Origin: an uncultured Pirellulaceae bacterium
GTDB lineage: Bacteria; Planctomycetota; Planctomycetia; Pirellulales; Pirellulaceae
DNA: 64,000 bases
NCBI GenBank assembly: GCA_938036435.1
Contig: CALHPU010000075.1
Location: forward strand, 19,894-83,893
Direction: 5' to 3'
Both the position numbers and the translations under genes were made by a program. Positions 1-7,901 of this stretch are shown here, piece after piece; position 1 is the first letter of the stretch; every line of letters starts with the position of its first letter. The notes under the pieces are model-generated. The model was not told where the DNA came from and did not search any database. It worked only from the letters and a program-made list of their open reading frames with translations.

Positions 1-959
1 CATTCCAGACGATGGTCTTCATGGTGCTGGGTTTAGTCACATTTGTCCTGATCGCCAATAAGCTGGGCGGCGGAGAATCGTTGTTGGAAAGCATGAGGAA
101 TATTACAGCAAAGGTGGACGCCGATCATACGACGCGCATGTCGATGTCCAAGACTAAGTTTTTTACCTACATGTTTATCCCTCTGTCGGTCGGCATGTTC
201 CCGCATCTGTTTCAACACTGGCTGACGGCCAGAAGCGTCAACAGTTTCAAACTGTCGGTCGTGTGTCATCCGATTTTCATCATGATCGTTTGGGTTCCTT
301 GTATCTTGATCGGAATTTGGGCAACTACAGACGGTGCGTTGCCATCAGCCGTGATGGCAAAAATTAAACCCAATGCAGTGCTTCCAGCGCTGGTGAAGTT
401 TCACACGACTGCGTTGGTCGGAGGACTGTTGACCGCCGGCATTCTCGCGGCGGTGATGTCTTCACTAGACAGCCAGTTCCTCTGCCTTGGATCGATGTTC
501 ACCAACGACATTGTGGATCACTACGCTGGAAAGGGACGAATTAGTGATGCTGTGCAGATGTGGCTCGCGCGAGGATTTGTTGTGGCGGTCGTCGTCACAG
601 TCTACTTCCTCAGCCTGATCGCAAACCGCAGCGTGTTCACGCTGGGCATCTGGTGCTTCTCAGGATTCGCGTCTCTGTTTCCTATCGTGTTTGCGGCGTT
701 GTACTGGCGTCGGCTGACAGCGGCCGGTGCCGTTTCGGGAATCGTTACTGCGGCCGCGACTTGGTATTTTCTGTTCCGTGAATCAGACTTTGGTGCCAAC
801 GGTTCTTACGCGTTGGGTATTCCCTATACCGATGGTATCCAGATAATGCCGGTGGTCCTGATGTTTGCCTTGACCGTCATCGCCATGGTCGTGACATCGT
901 GGCTGACTCGTCCGCCATCGAAAGAAACGCTGGAAAAATTCTTTCCAGAAACCAACTAA
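1..959 (+). CDS. Sodium:solute symporter family protein, C-terminal part (5' end outside window)
   Basis: The reading frame is open from the first bases, so the gene starts upstream and only about the last 318 residues are visible. They form repeated hydrophobic helices separated by short polar loops, with stretches such as GILAAVMSSLDSQFLCLGS and LGIWCFSGFASLFPIVFAALYWRR. These match the later helices of the solute:sodium symporter (SSS) family, inner-membrane carriers that couple Na+ entry to uptake of sugars, carboxylates or amino acids. The conserved SSLDSQ segment corresponds to the sodium-site helix seen in many SSS proteins. The substrate cannot be read from this fragment. The stop is followed after 2 bases by a possible ATG of the helicase gene, so the two may be cotranscribed. 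Confidence 0.85.
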   Translation, partial: FQTMVFMVLGLVTFVLIANKLGGGESLLESMRNITAKVDADHTTRMSMSKTKFFTYMFIPLSVGMFPHLFQHWLTARSVNSFKLSVVCHPIFIMIVWVPCILIGIWATTDGALPSAVMAKIKPNAVLPALVKFHTTALVGGLLTAGILAAVMSSLDSQFLCLGSMFTNDIVDHYAGKGRISDAVQMWLARGFVVAVVVTVYFLSLIANRSVFTLGIWCFSGFASLFPIVFAALYWRRLTAAGAVSGIVTAAATWYFLFRESDFGANGSYALGIPYTDGIQIMPVVLMFALTVIAMVVTSWLTRPPSKETLEKFFPETN

Positions 960-961
960 AA

Positions 962-2938
962 ATGCCCCCTCGTGCAAAGCGTCTTGGGCACCGAACTGCA
1001 AAACCCATGTCATCAAGAAAACGAAAAAAAATGATGGACGTGGGTGCCGAATCCCACTTCGTCCAAATGGCTCAATGGCTGGCAATGGAGTCCGAGGCCG
1101 AGGTCCAGCAAATGGCCGAGCGCCGCAAACGGATGCGGTCCGGCGATCCCGAACGCAGCGGTGAGACGATCGTCGGCCTGTCGATTGCCGATCATCGTCC
1201 GGGACTTGGCGGTCGAGCGCTGATCACTTTCGTCCGTCGAAAAAAGAACAAGCCCATGCCGTGGCACCGGATTCGAACCGGATCGCCCGTTATCATTTCG
1301 CTCTGGCCCGATGATGACGGGCCAACATTGCAAGGCGTTGTCAGCAAACGCAAACACGACAGCCTCGAAGTCGCGATGGACTACTGTCCCGATGGTAACC
1401 AGTTCCGTATCGATCTAACCGCCGACGAGGTAACTCGTCAGCGTCAAATGTCGGCCATCAACACGGCAATGAACTCGCGCGGACGACTGGGGAAGCTACG
1501 CGACATTTTGATGGGACTTGCCGAACCGACATTCCATCCTGAACCACCCGAAATCCCCCTGACCACGCAACTGAACGATTCTCAACACGAGGCCGTCAAA
1601 TTCGCTCTGGCGGCTAATGATCTGGCCATTATTCACGGCCCGCCGGGAACCGGTAAAACGACGACAGTGGTCGAACTGATCGTGCAGGCGGTTGAGCAAG
1701 GACAACGCGTATTGGCCTGTGCCCCCAGCAACACCGCAGTCGATAACCTACTGGCGCGTTTGGTGGCCAAGGACCAAAAGGTTGTCCGGATTGGGCATCC
1801 GGCGCGCGTGGCCGAAGACTTGCGACACTATACGCTCGACGGACTGGCTGAAACACACGAAAGCATCTCCGTCATCCGCGAAATGTACCGCGAGGCCGAA
1901 GTGCTGTTTCGCAAGGTTGGCAAATGGACGCGCCATCGCCCGGCTAGAGGTGAAAAAGCCGCGATGAGGGACGAAGCAAAAACTCTCAAACGGCATGCCC
2001 GTGAGATGGAACGACACGCCGTCGACGACATTCTCTCCCGCTCGAAGATCATTTGCGCAACCACAACGTTTAACGAAGATCTACTAGAAGATCGATTCTT
2101 TGACATGGTCGTCATCGACGAAGCGTGTCAGTGCACCGAACCGGGAGCATGGGTGCCGATTCTACGCGCCGACAAAATTGTTCTCTCGGGCGACCATAAA
2201 CAACTGCCACCTACAGTCCTTAGTCGCGAGGCTGCTAAACAAGGATTCTCCACCAGCCTACTTGAGCGGCAGATGCAGCAGTACGGCGATGCGGTCAACC
2301 GGTTGCTCAATGTGCAGTACCGAATGCACAACGACATTATGACTTTCTCTTCGAATCATTTTTACAATGGAAAACTGATCGCCGACAAGACTGTAATGGG
2401 ACATCTGTTGACCGATTTTGATTCAGTCGAACCTGCAGAGTTGACCGAGTTCCCTGTTGAATTCATCGATACCGCTGGGGCAGGTTGGAATGAGGAACTG
2501 GAATCCGAGGGCTTGAGTAAACTTAATCCGCAAGAAGCACATCTAATTGTTTCTAAAGCAAGTCAGTTAATCGAAGCCGGCTTATTGCCCAAGGACATTG
2601 CCATCATCGCCCCTTATGCGGCTCAAGTACGTTACCTGCGCGATCAATTGAACCAGCTGCCACGATGCAGTGGGATTGAGGTCGATACGGTCGACGGATT
2701 TCAGGGACGCGAGAAGGAAGCCGTTTTGATCAGCACTGTCCGCAGCAACGAAACGGGCGAGATTGGTTTTCTAGGTGATGAACGCCGCATGAACGTAGCG
2801 ATCACGCGTGCCAAACGCAAACTAATCGTAGTCGGCGACAGCGCGACACTCGGCGGCAACGATTTCTTTCAAAAGCTGCTGGAGTATTTTCAGAATCACG
2901 GCCAGTATCGTTCGGTGTTTCAAGAACCAATGGGGTAG
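962..2938 (+). CDS. Superfamily 1 DNA/RNA helicase, Upf1/Dna2/IGHMBP2-like
   Basis: About 658 residues. SF1B helicase motifs occur in order: Walker A GPPGTGKTTT near residue 226, Walker B VVIDEACQ, motif III LSGDHKQLPPT, YRMH, VDTVDGFQGREKEAV and the closing NVAITRAKRKLIVVGD. The Q-motif-like region is TQLNDSQHEAV. This is the layout of the Upf1/IGHMBP2/Dna2 group, which moves 5' to 3' on nucleic acid; the bacterial role is not well defined. The frame is open to a GTG at 899 inside the preceding gene, but ATG 962, 2 bases after the symporter stop, is more likely. ATGs at 1007, 1031 and 1034 are alternatives behind a very basic N-terminus. A 22-bp hairpin follows. Confidence 0.9.
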   Translation: MPPRAKRLGHRTAKPMSSRKRKKMMDVGAESHFVQMAQWLAMESEAEVQQMAERRKRMRSGDPERSGETIVGLSIADHRPGLGGRALITFVRRKKNKPMPWHRIRTGSPVIISLWPDDDGPTLQGVVSKRKHDSLEVAMDYCPDGNQFRIDLTADEVTRQRQMSAINTAMNSRGRLGKLRDILMGLAEPTFHPEPPEIPLTTQLNDSQHEAVKFALAANDLAIIHGPPGTGKTTTVVELIVQAVEQGQRVLACAPSNTAVDNLLARLVAKDQKVVRIGHPARVAEDLRHYTLDGLAETHESISVIREMYREAEVLFRKVGKWTRHRPARGEKAAMRDEAKTLKRHAREMERHAVDDILSRSKIICATTTFNEDLLEDRFFDMVVIDEACQCTEPGAWVPILRADKIVLSGDHKQLPPTVLSREAAKQGFSTSLLERQMQQYGDAVNRLLNVQYRMHNDIMTFSSNHFYNGKLIADKTVMGHLLTDFDSVEPAELTEFPVEFIDTAGAGWNEELESEGLSKLNPQEAHLIVSKASQLIEAGLLPKDIAIIAPYAAQVRYLRDQLNQLPRCSGIEVDTVDGFQGREKEAVLISTVRSNETGEIGFLGDERRMNVAITRAKRKLIVVGDSATLGGNDFFQKLLEYFQNHGQYRSVFQEPMG

Positions 2939-2944
2939 GGCGCT

Positions 2945-2995
2945 TAATGATCGCGGAGCGATCAACCACAGTCGTTGATCGCTCCGCGATCATTA
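2945..2995. repeat. 22-bp perfect inverted repeat with 7-nt loop
   Basis: Left arm 2945-2966 and right arm 2974-2995 are perfect reverse complements around the loop CACAGTC. Each arm contains its own small palindrome, GATCG-CGGAG-CGATC. The element lies between convergent genes (helicase and PanB-like), so it could end transcription from both sides, but there is no U-tract. It shares the core TCGCGGAGCGA with the hairpin at 22218-22274. Confidence 0.85.
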
Positions 2996-3032
2996 CGCGC
3001 GCACAAAACACGCACCAACCGGAGTACGCTTC

Positions 3033-3848
3033 TCAAGCAGTTCCTTCAATCGAGTCAATCACTTCCGACATCACATCGTCATCGATACCAACGAGATTTG
3101 AGTCCGCGGGAAATTTTCCATCTTTCACATCTGCAATGTACTCGCTGAACGCACTGATTCGTTCGTCTTGAAGGCGACGATGCTCGGCAGAAAAATCTCG
3201 GTAAGCTTTTGCATGACGCGGAGGGCGCTCTTCGTAGTCGCCAAGAATATCACATGAGAACAAAAACTGCGTATCGCACCCCTTTCCCGAGCCAAGTGAC
3301 ATCAGCAGCATCTTGGTCTTGCGCGACAGGAACGTCGCTAGTTTTTCAGGAACGACCTCAAGTTCGGCAGCATACGCGCCGGCACTCTCAAGCTCCTTCA
3401 TTTTCTGGTAAAGCAGCTTGGCCTCTTCAGCCGTCTTACCGATCGCGCGATAACCCGTCCAAGTCACGTGCCGGGGCACCATCCCTAGATGCCCGACCAC
3501 TGGAATGCCCTCGCGCGCCATCGCTTCGATGATGAACGGACTGGCGGAGCAGTAAACCGAACTAGCGCCCAGCTCCAGCGCTCGGAAACCGACGCGGATC
3601 GCCTCCTCTGGGGACGCCAATCCATGAGGCGTGGCGGTTGAGAAAAACGCCGTCGGCGCAGCGGCCACAAGTTTCGGCAGCCGCGCTTGGGCTTCGGGCG
3701 AATCGAAACTGCAACTCATCAAATCCACACCCGCTGCGTCGGCTGCGGCAGCTTCTTGAGGGGATTTTACGTGGATGTGAGTCAAGCAGCGTTTGCCCTT
3801 GAGTTGCTGCAAATCGTAAACGGTATAGCGTTTTCTTGGTCTTAACAT
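3033..3848 (-). CDS. PanB-like (ketopantoate hydroxymethyltransferase superfamily) protein lacking metal ligands
   Basis: 271 residues, close to the usual PanB length of about 264, and alignable along most of it. GIPVVGHLGMVPRHV matches the PanB VCGHLGLTPQSV segment, AYAAELEVVPEKLA matches LLVLECVPVELA (keeping the catalytic-region Glu), and GSGKGCDTQFLFSCDILG matches the GAGN..DGQILVMHD segment. The residues that bind Mg2+ and substrate in true PanB (Asp of GDSLG, Asp of ADLPF, Lys and Glu of VKIEGG) are replaced here by SFDS, STAT and VYCSAS. The fold is therefore well supported, but ketopantoate synthesis is doubtful, so no symbol is given. It stands alone between a convergent helicase and a divergent regulator. 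Confidence 0.7.
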   Translation of the reverse strand: MLRPRKRYTVYDLQQLKGKRCLTHIHVKSPQEAAAADAAGVDLMSCSFDSPEAQARLPKLVAAAPTAFFSTATPHGLASPEEAIRVGFRALELGASSVYCSASPFIIEAMAREGIPVVGHLGMVPRHVTWTGYRAIGKTAEEAKLLYQKMKELESAGAYAAELEVVPEKLATFLSRKTKMLLMSLGSGKGCDTQFLFSCDILGDYEERPPRHAKAYRDFSAEHRRLQDERISAFSEYIADVKDGKFPADSNLVGIDDDVMSEVIDSIEGTA

Positions 3849-3947
3849 AAAGGGAATGCTACCGGTTTAAATTTGCCTGTCAACAATTTGGCTCGAGTAT
3901 TTTTTGCGCAAGTACCTCAGTGGCCAAAATTTCCTCAAAGATAAAGC

Positions 3948-3990
3948 TTGACCGAGCACTTCGACCGGTGTACCATAGCACTAGTGCACC
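3948..3990 (+). promoter_or_regulatory. Promoter and probable operator of the GntR/ABC operon
   Basis: TTGACC (3948-3953) and TACCAT (3971-3976) are spaced by exactly 17 bases, a good sigma-70-type pair. The inverted repeat GGTGTAC (3967-3973) and GTGCACC (3984-3990) overlaps the -10 box and expected start point. YtrA-subfamily GntR regulators usually repress their own operon from such GTGTAC-type palindromes, so autorepression is the natural reading. It also favours the downstream start of the regulator. Confidence 0.55.
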
Positions 3991-4009
3991 AAACCACAGG
4001 CATTTGCGC

Positions 4010-4435
4010 ATGTTTTTTTCCATCAATACCAACAACGGCACAGCGATCTACCAACAGATTGTTCGCCAAGTGAAATTTGCGATCGCCGAAGGTTCTTTGC
4101 AGCCGGGCCAGTTGCTTCCCGGCGGGCGTTCGCTGAGTGTTGAGCTAGCGATCAATCCCAACACCGTTGTTCGCGCCTACCAGCAGTTGCAAGCCGAAGG
4201 CGTACTCGAATCGATGCGCGGCCGCGGAATGGTGGTGTGTCAGGGAGCTGCCAAATTCTGCCGTCAAGAACGCAAGGCGATCATTACCGATGGACTGAAA
4301 ACGGTGTTGACCGAAGCGCTGCATGCTGGACTTTCCCCAGAGGAAATCGAGGATTTGGTTCGCAAGCAGCTGAAAAAACTGGGGCCAAAGATCAATACGG
4401 TTGCGGCGGAGTCTCCATCAGAATCAACGGAATAA
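4010..4435 (+). CDS. GntR-family transcriptional regulator, YtrA subfamily
   Basis: About 141 residues from ATG 4010. The frame is open further up to 3920, but the promoter and operator at 3948-3990 lie in that part, so the later ATG is preferred. The N-terminal winged helix-turn-helix is clear: TAIYQQIVRQVKFAIAEGSL, then LLPGGRSLSVELAINPNTVV and RAYQQLQAEGVLES. The C-terminal part is short and helical (LSPEEIEDLVRKQLKKL), with no large ligand domain. This is the YtrA type, which controls ABC transporter genes beside it. It leads an operon with the ABC ATPase, permease and membrane protein, and probably represses it in response to an envelope or antibiotic-like signal (inference from family). 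Confidence 0.88.
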   Translation: MFFSINTNNGTAIYQQIVRQVKFAIAEGSLQPGQLLPGGRSLSVELAINPNTVVRAYQQLQAEGVLESMRGRGMVVCQGAAKFCRQERKAIITDGLKTVLTEALHAGLSPEEIEDLVRKQLKKLGPKINTVAAESPSESTE

Positions 4436-4504
4436 ATTTTTCACAAACGGCGTTTGGGCGAGCGGTCATGAATCAATCGAAAGCGAAAACGGGGAGAGCG
4501 GCGC

Positions 4505-5455
4505 ATGAGTGATATCATTGAAGTAGAGGGACTGGCGATGCACTTTCGCGGTTGCCAAGCTTTACGGAATGTCGATCTTGCGATTCCGCGCGGATCCGTA
4601 TTCGCGTTGCTGGGCGAAAACGGCGCTGGCAAAACGACGTTGATTCGAATTTTGACTGGATTCCAAAGCCCCACCAGCGGAAGCGTACGCATTTTGGGAC
4701 TTGATCCACTCAAGGACGCGTTGGCCATTCGTCGCCGAATCGGATATGTGTCGGATACTCCGGCGCTTTACCAATGGATGCGCATCGATGAAATCGGCAG
4801 TTTCGCGTCTGCTTTCTACCCGGAGGGTTTCCTAGATAACTACCACGATTTGATTACCCGTTACGAATTACCCGCCAATCGCAAGATCAAACATTTGAGT
4901 AAGGGCCAACGTGCAAAAGTCGCGTTGGCGCTGGCGGTTTCTCATGATCCGGAATTGTTGATTCTGGACGAACCCACATCGGGACTCGATCCGTTGGTGC
5001 GGCGAGCGTTTTTAGAAAGCATGGTCGAACGAGCAGCGCGGGGCCGTACGGTGCTTCTCTCAAGTCATCAAATATCCGAGATCGAACGGGTGGCTGATCG
5101 GATGGCCATCATTCACGACGGCCACGTCCGTTTGCAGGGAACACTCTCCGATATGCGGAACGATGTGGTCGAGCTAACGTTCTCGGTGACCGATCCACTG
5201 GCGGTATTGCCGGTGGTTGAACGGAACGTTGAGGTGCTCAGCGAGCAGAAGTCCGGACGGCAGGTGCGCTGGATCGCGCTCAGCGGCGATGACTCGGTCG
5301 AAAAAACGGTCAGCGATTGGCCGGGAGTACACAGCGTTCGATCACGACCGGCAAATTTGGAAGAGTTGTTTGTCGCATGCACGCGCGGCTCAAAGTCGCC
5401 ATCACAGCTATCTAATGACGACTCACCTCGGGTTGTCTTTCAAGACGTTACTTAG
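4505..5455 (+). CDS. ABC transporter ATP-binding protein
   Basis: 316 residues with a complete ABC nucleotide-binding domain in the first 220: Walker A GENGAGKTTL near residue 37, signature LSKGQRAKVA, Walker B LLILDEPTSGLDP and the switch region LSSHQISE. The C-terminal 95 residues form a small extra domain, as in CcmA/YtrB-type ATPases of ABC-2 exporters. It would energise the permease encoded next. The start ATG at 4505 has GGGGAGAG upstream. It follows the regulator by 69 bases, and the gap to the permease start is about 60 bases, consistent with one operon. Confidence 0.92.
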   Translation: MSDIIEVEGLAMHFRGCQALRNVDLAIPRGSVFALLGENGAGKTTLIRILTGFQSPTSGSVRILGLDPLKDALAIRRRIGYVSDTPALYQWMRIDEIGSFASAFYPEGFLDNYHDLITRYELPANRKIKHLSKGQRAKVALALAVSHDPELLILDEPTSGLDPLVRRAFLESMVERAARGRTVLLSSHQISEIERVADRMAIIHDGHVRLQGTLSDMRNDVVELTFSVTDPLAVLPVVERNVEVLSEQKSGRQVRWIALSGDDSVEKTVSDWPGVHSVRSRPANLEELFVACTRGSKSPSQLSNDDSPRVVFQDVT

Positions 5456-5516
5456 GACGCAAACAAAAAGAAAAGCAGATTCTATTTCACCAGAGCTTAG
5501 ATCTAGCAGAAATACA

Positions 5517-7901
5517 ATGAGCACGTCTCAATCAACTCAAGACGCCATCGATCACTTCGGTGGTTCTGATCCCTCGATGGCAACACGCAAATCAACCGGT
5601 ACTCGATCGTATTGGGCATGCCTGCTGTTAAAAGAAGCCAAACAGTTGGCTCCGATCATGATCGCGCTGTTGGCCTGTAGTTTCGTGTTACATTTGCTGG
5701 CAAAATTTGGGTATCAAAACGAACAGAATGTGATGCATAGTGCATCGCTGCTGATGGTTCCGCTTCTGTTTGCTATCGGAGCTGGTCCAATGTTGGTCAG
5801 CCAAGAAAAAGAACAGGGCACGTTGAACTGGATAGGCTCGCTGCCGGTAGGTCCACGATCAATCGTGATGTCAAAGCTGATCGTCTGCGCTTTGGGTTTG
5901 ATACTGTCTTGGCTCCTCAGCACCGGGCTGACTTGTTTGTTGGCCCCTTCATTTCTTTCATCTGCAGTTGTGAAAAATGCAAATATTGGGCATTGGATTG
6001 CCAGCACATTCGCGCTGTTGAGCTTAGGATTCGCATTAGCTTGGATGCTCTCAACGGCCATTTCATCTTTGATCGCGCTTGCGGTTTCTACCTGTGTGAT
6101 GTTTGCCGTCGGCATCGCAGCTTTGAACATGATTTTTGAAAGCGAAACGTATGATCGGCCTCTTGAGATTTTTGGGTTGGTGCTAGTCAGTTTGGTGACA
6201 GCCCTATTGGCCATAGTTTACGCGCCGCGATGGTTTATTGCTGGGGCCAAGGCCGAATCCATTTTTTCTTGGAAGCGTTGGGGGATTGGTGGTAGGCGAC
6301 AGCTCACTGAGGACAGAAGACCAGTGTTTTGGACTCAGAGTCCTGCATCAAGCTTAATTTGGCAAAGCGGTAGGCAGAACAAATTGCTATGGAGTGGTTT
6401 AATATTGATTGTCGCCCTGTCCGCAGTCTTTTTACTGTGGTGCAGGCTCAACAAACCTAGCGAAGCAGATTTTGCAATGGCTTTGCTGTTGCCAACCGGA
6501 TTGGTATTGAGTTGGGTGGGAGCATCAGTGTTCGGTAGCGACGCGTATCGCGCACGCATCAATTTTCTGGCTCAACGTGGCGTCGCGCCGGGTTTGATTT
6601 GGTGGACGCGCATGATACTTCCACTGGGCATTACGATTGTTGTCCTTATGTTACCGGTGCTGATAGGAGTCCAAACCTTTCCCTTCACAATAGGCGATAC
6701 GTTTCCGGAGAATACAATTCCGACGAGTATAATTATCGTCACTTTCTTCATTTTTGCGATGGCGCAATGGTTTTCGCAGTGGACACGCAGCACGTTGATC
6801 AGCTTTTGCGTTGCTCCGGCAGTGGCGGTGTTGGCGTTGGGATACTTGATTTTTGTGTTTCGAGGCCTAGAAGCGCCGCTGTGGATTTTGATACCGTCGA
6901 TCGGCGTCGCGCTGCTGGCGACTCGGTTGATGCTGTGCCCTTGGATGGATGGTCGATTCGACACGCGATACTGGGCTGGACACGGATCGCTCTTGTTGGT
7001 GGCGCTGGGAATCCCTTTCCTACCGTTTTTGTATACTTGGCTGACCTATCCAGACATGCCGCCTGAGATGAAGAGCACGTTGGTTGCCGAAGTGGAGCAG
7101 TACCGACAATCACCACAACCAAAAGCGGTGGATTTGAAAAGCAACAAACGTCTTTCGCCAACCGGCGACGCCAAAGAAGAGTCAAAAGATGTCATCGCTG
7201 AGATCAGCGACAGACTTGACGCAATGGAAAAAGAACTTTCAGCGACGCCCGGTCCGATCAATTTCCCCGGCAACAAACTAGCGATCAGGACCGCAGATTT
7301 ATTGTCGCTGCGAATGGACTCGATGATCGGCGCCGAAGATCCCGCCGAAAAGGACCAAGCCTACAAGCAGCGATATCAACAGGTCATTGGAATACTCGAC
7401 GATATTGTCCGGCATCTACGGCTCAGCGAGCGGTTACAGGAACAAGACTACGCTGACTATCTCGAACGCTGGTTAGTCAGTGAATTGAGCAAACCCGGGC
7501 GAAAAGAGATTTTTTCAGAGCAACAGTACGCTCGCATTATTGCGGGGCTGGCTGACCAACAGAAGCGTCACCAAGCTCGCCGACGCGCGATCGTGATGGC
7601 TTGGGATGAATCACAAAGGCAGACCAGACATCAGTTTAAAACAGACGCGAGGAAGCAACCCTTGGCCCCAAGATGGTTAGTCGTACAGCGTGACGCCGGA
7701 GTGGGAGCGGCAAAACTCTTGGACCGTTTAGAATCGTCTGTTCCTATTCCCCTTTCCTATCCAAGCCAACTTGCCAGTTTGGAAATCGACTTTGGCCCTA
7801 CTAGGGGCATACTCTGGCATCGTCCATGGGAAACCCAAGCCAAAGAATTAGCAGCGTCCTTGAAATCAACACCTGCAACCGTAGGAGGCGAGGATGAATG
7901 A
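5517..7901 (+). CDS. ABC-2-type permease with about 12 membrane helices and a large soluble tail
   Basis: About 794 residues from ATG 5517. The frame extends back into the ATPase gene, but that part (Arg- and Ser-rich) is not protein-like. Some 12 hydrophobic helices occupy roughly residues 40-510, for example LAPIMIALLACSFVLHLLA, LLMVPLLFAIGAGPMLVS and LVLVSLVTALLAIVY. The motif MLVSQEKEQGTLNWIGSLPV is typical of ABC-2 permeases of the YtrC/GldF kind. The helices look like two fused six-helix permeases, so one polypeptide may form the whole channel. Residues from about 515 are soluble, charged and helical, unusual for the family. The gene overlaps the next by 8 bases (ATGAATGA), implying translational coupling. 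Confidence 0.8.
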   Translation: MSTSQSTQDAIDHFGGSDPSMATRKSTGTRSYWACLLLKEAKQLAPIMIALLACSFVLHLLAKFGYQNEQNVMHSASLLMVPLLFAIGAGPMLVSQEKEQGTLNWIGSLPVGPRSIVMSKLIVCALGLILSWLLSTGLTCLLAPSFLSSAVVKNANIGHWIASTFALLSLGFALAWMLSTAISSLIALAVSTCVMFAVGIAALNMIFESETYDRPLEIFGLVLVSLVTALLAIVYAPRWFIAGAKAESIFSWKRWGIGGRRQLTEDRRPVFWTQSPASSLIWQSGRQNKLLWSGLILIVALSAVFLLWCRLNKPSEADFAMALLLPTGLVLSWVGASVFGSDAYRARINFLAQRGVAPGLIWWTRMILPLGITIVVLMLPVLIGVQTFPFTIGDTFPENTIPTSIIIVTFFIFAMAQWFSQWTRSTLISFCVAPAVAVLALGYLIFVFRGLEAPLWILIPSIGVALLATRLMLCPWMDGRFDTRYWAGHGSLLLVALGIPFLPFLYTWLTYPDMPPEMKSTLVAEVEQYRQSPQPKAVDLKSNKRLSPTGDAKEESKDVIAEISDRLDAMEKELSATPGPINFPGNKLAIRTADLLSLRMDSMIGAEDPAEKDQAYKQRYQQVIGILDDIVRHLRLSERLQEQDYADYLERWLVSELSKPGRKEIFSEQQYARIIAGLADQQKRHQARRRAIVMAWDESQRQTRHQFKTDARKQPLAPRWLVVQRDAGVGAAKLLDRLESSVPIPLSYPSQLASLEIDFGPTRGILWHRPWETQAKELAASLKSTPATVGGEDE

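Noticed and set aside
1259..1285. A tRNA-like T-arm on the minus strand (GGTTCGAATCC)
   Set aside because: It lies inside the helicase coding sequence, the stem is only 4 clean pairs, and no anticodon or acceptor arm can be built around it.
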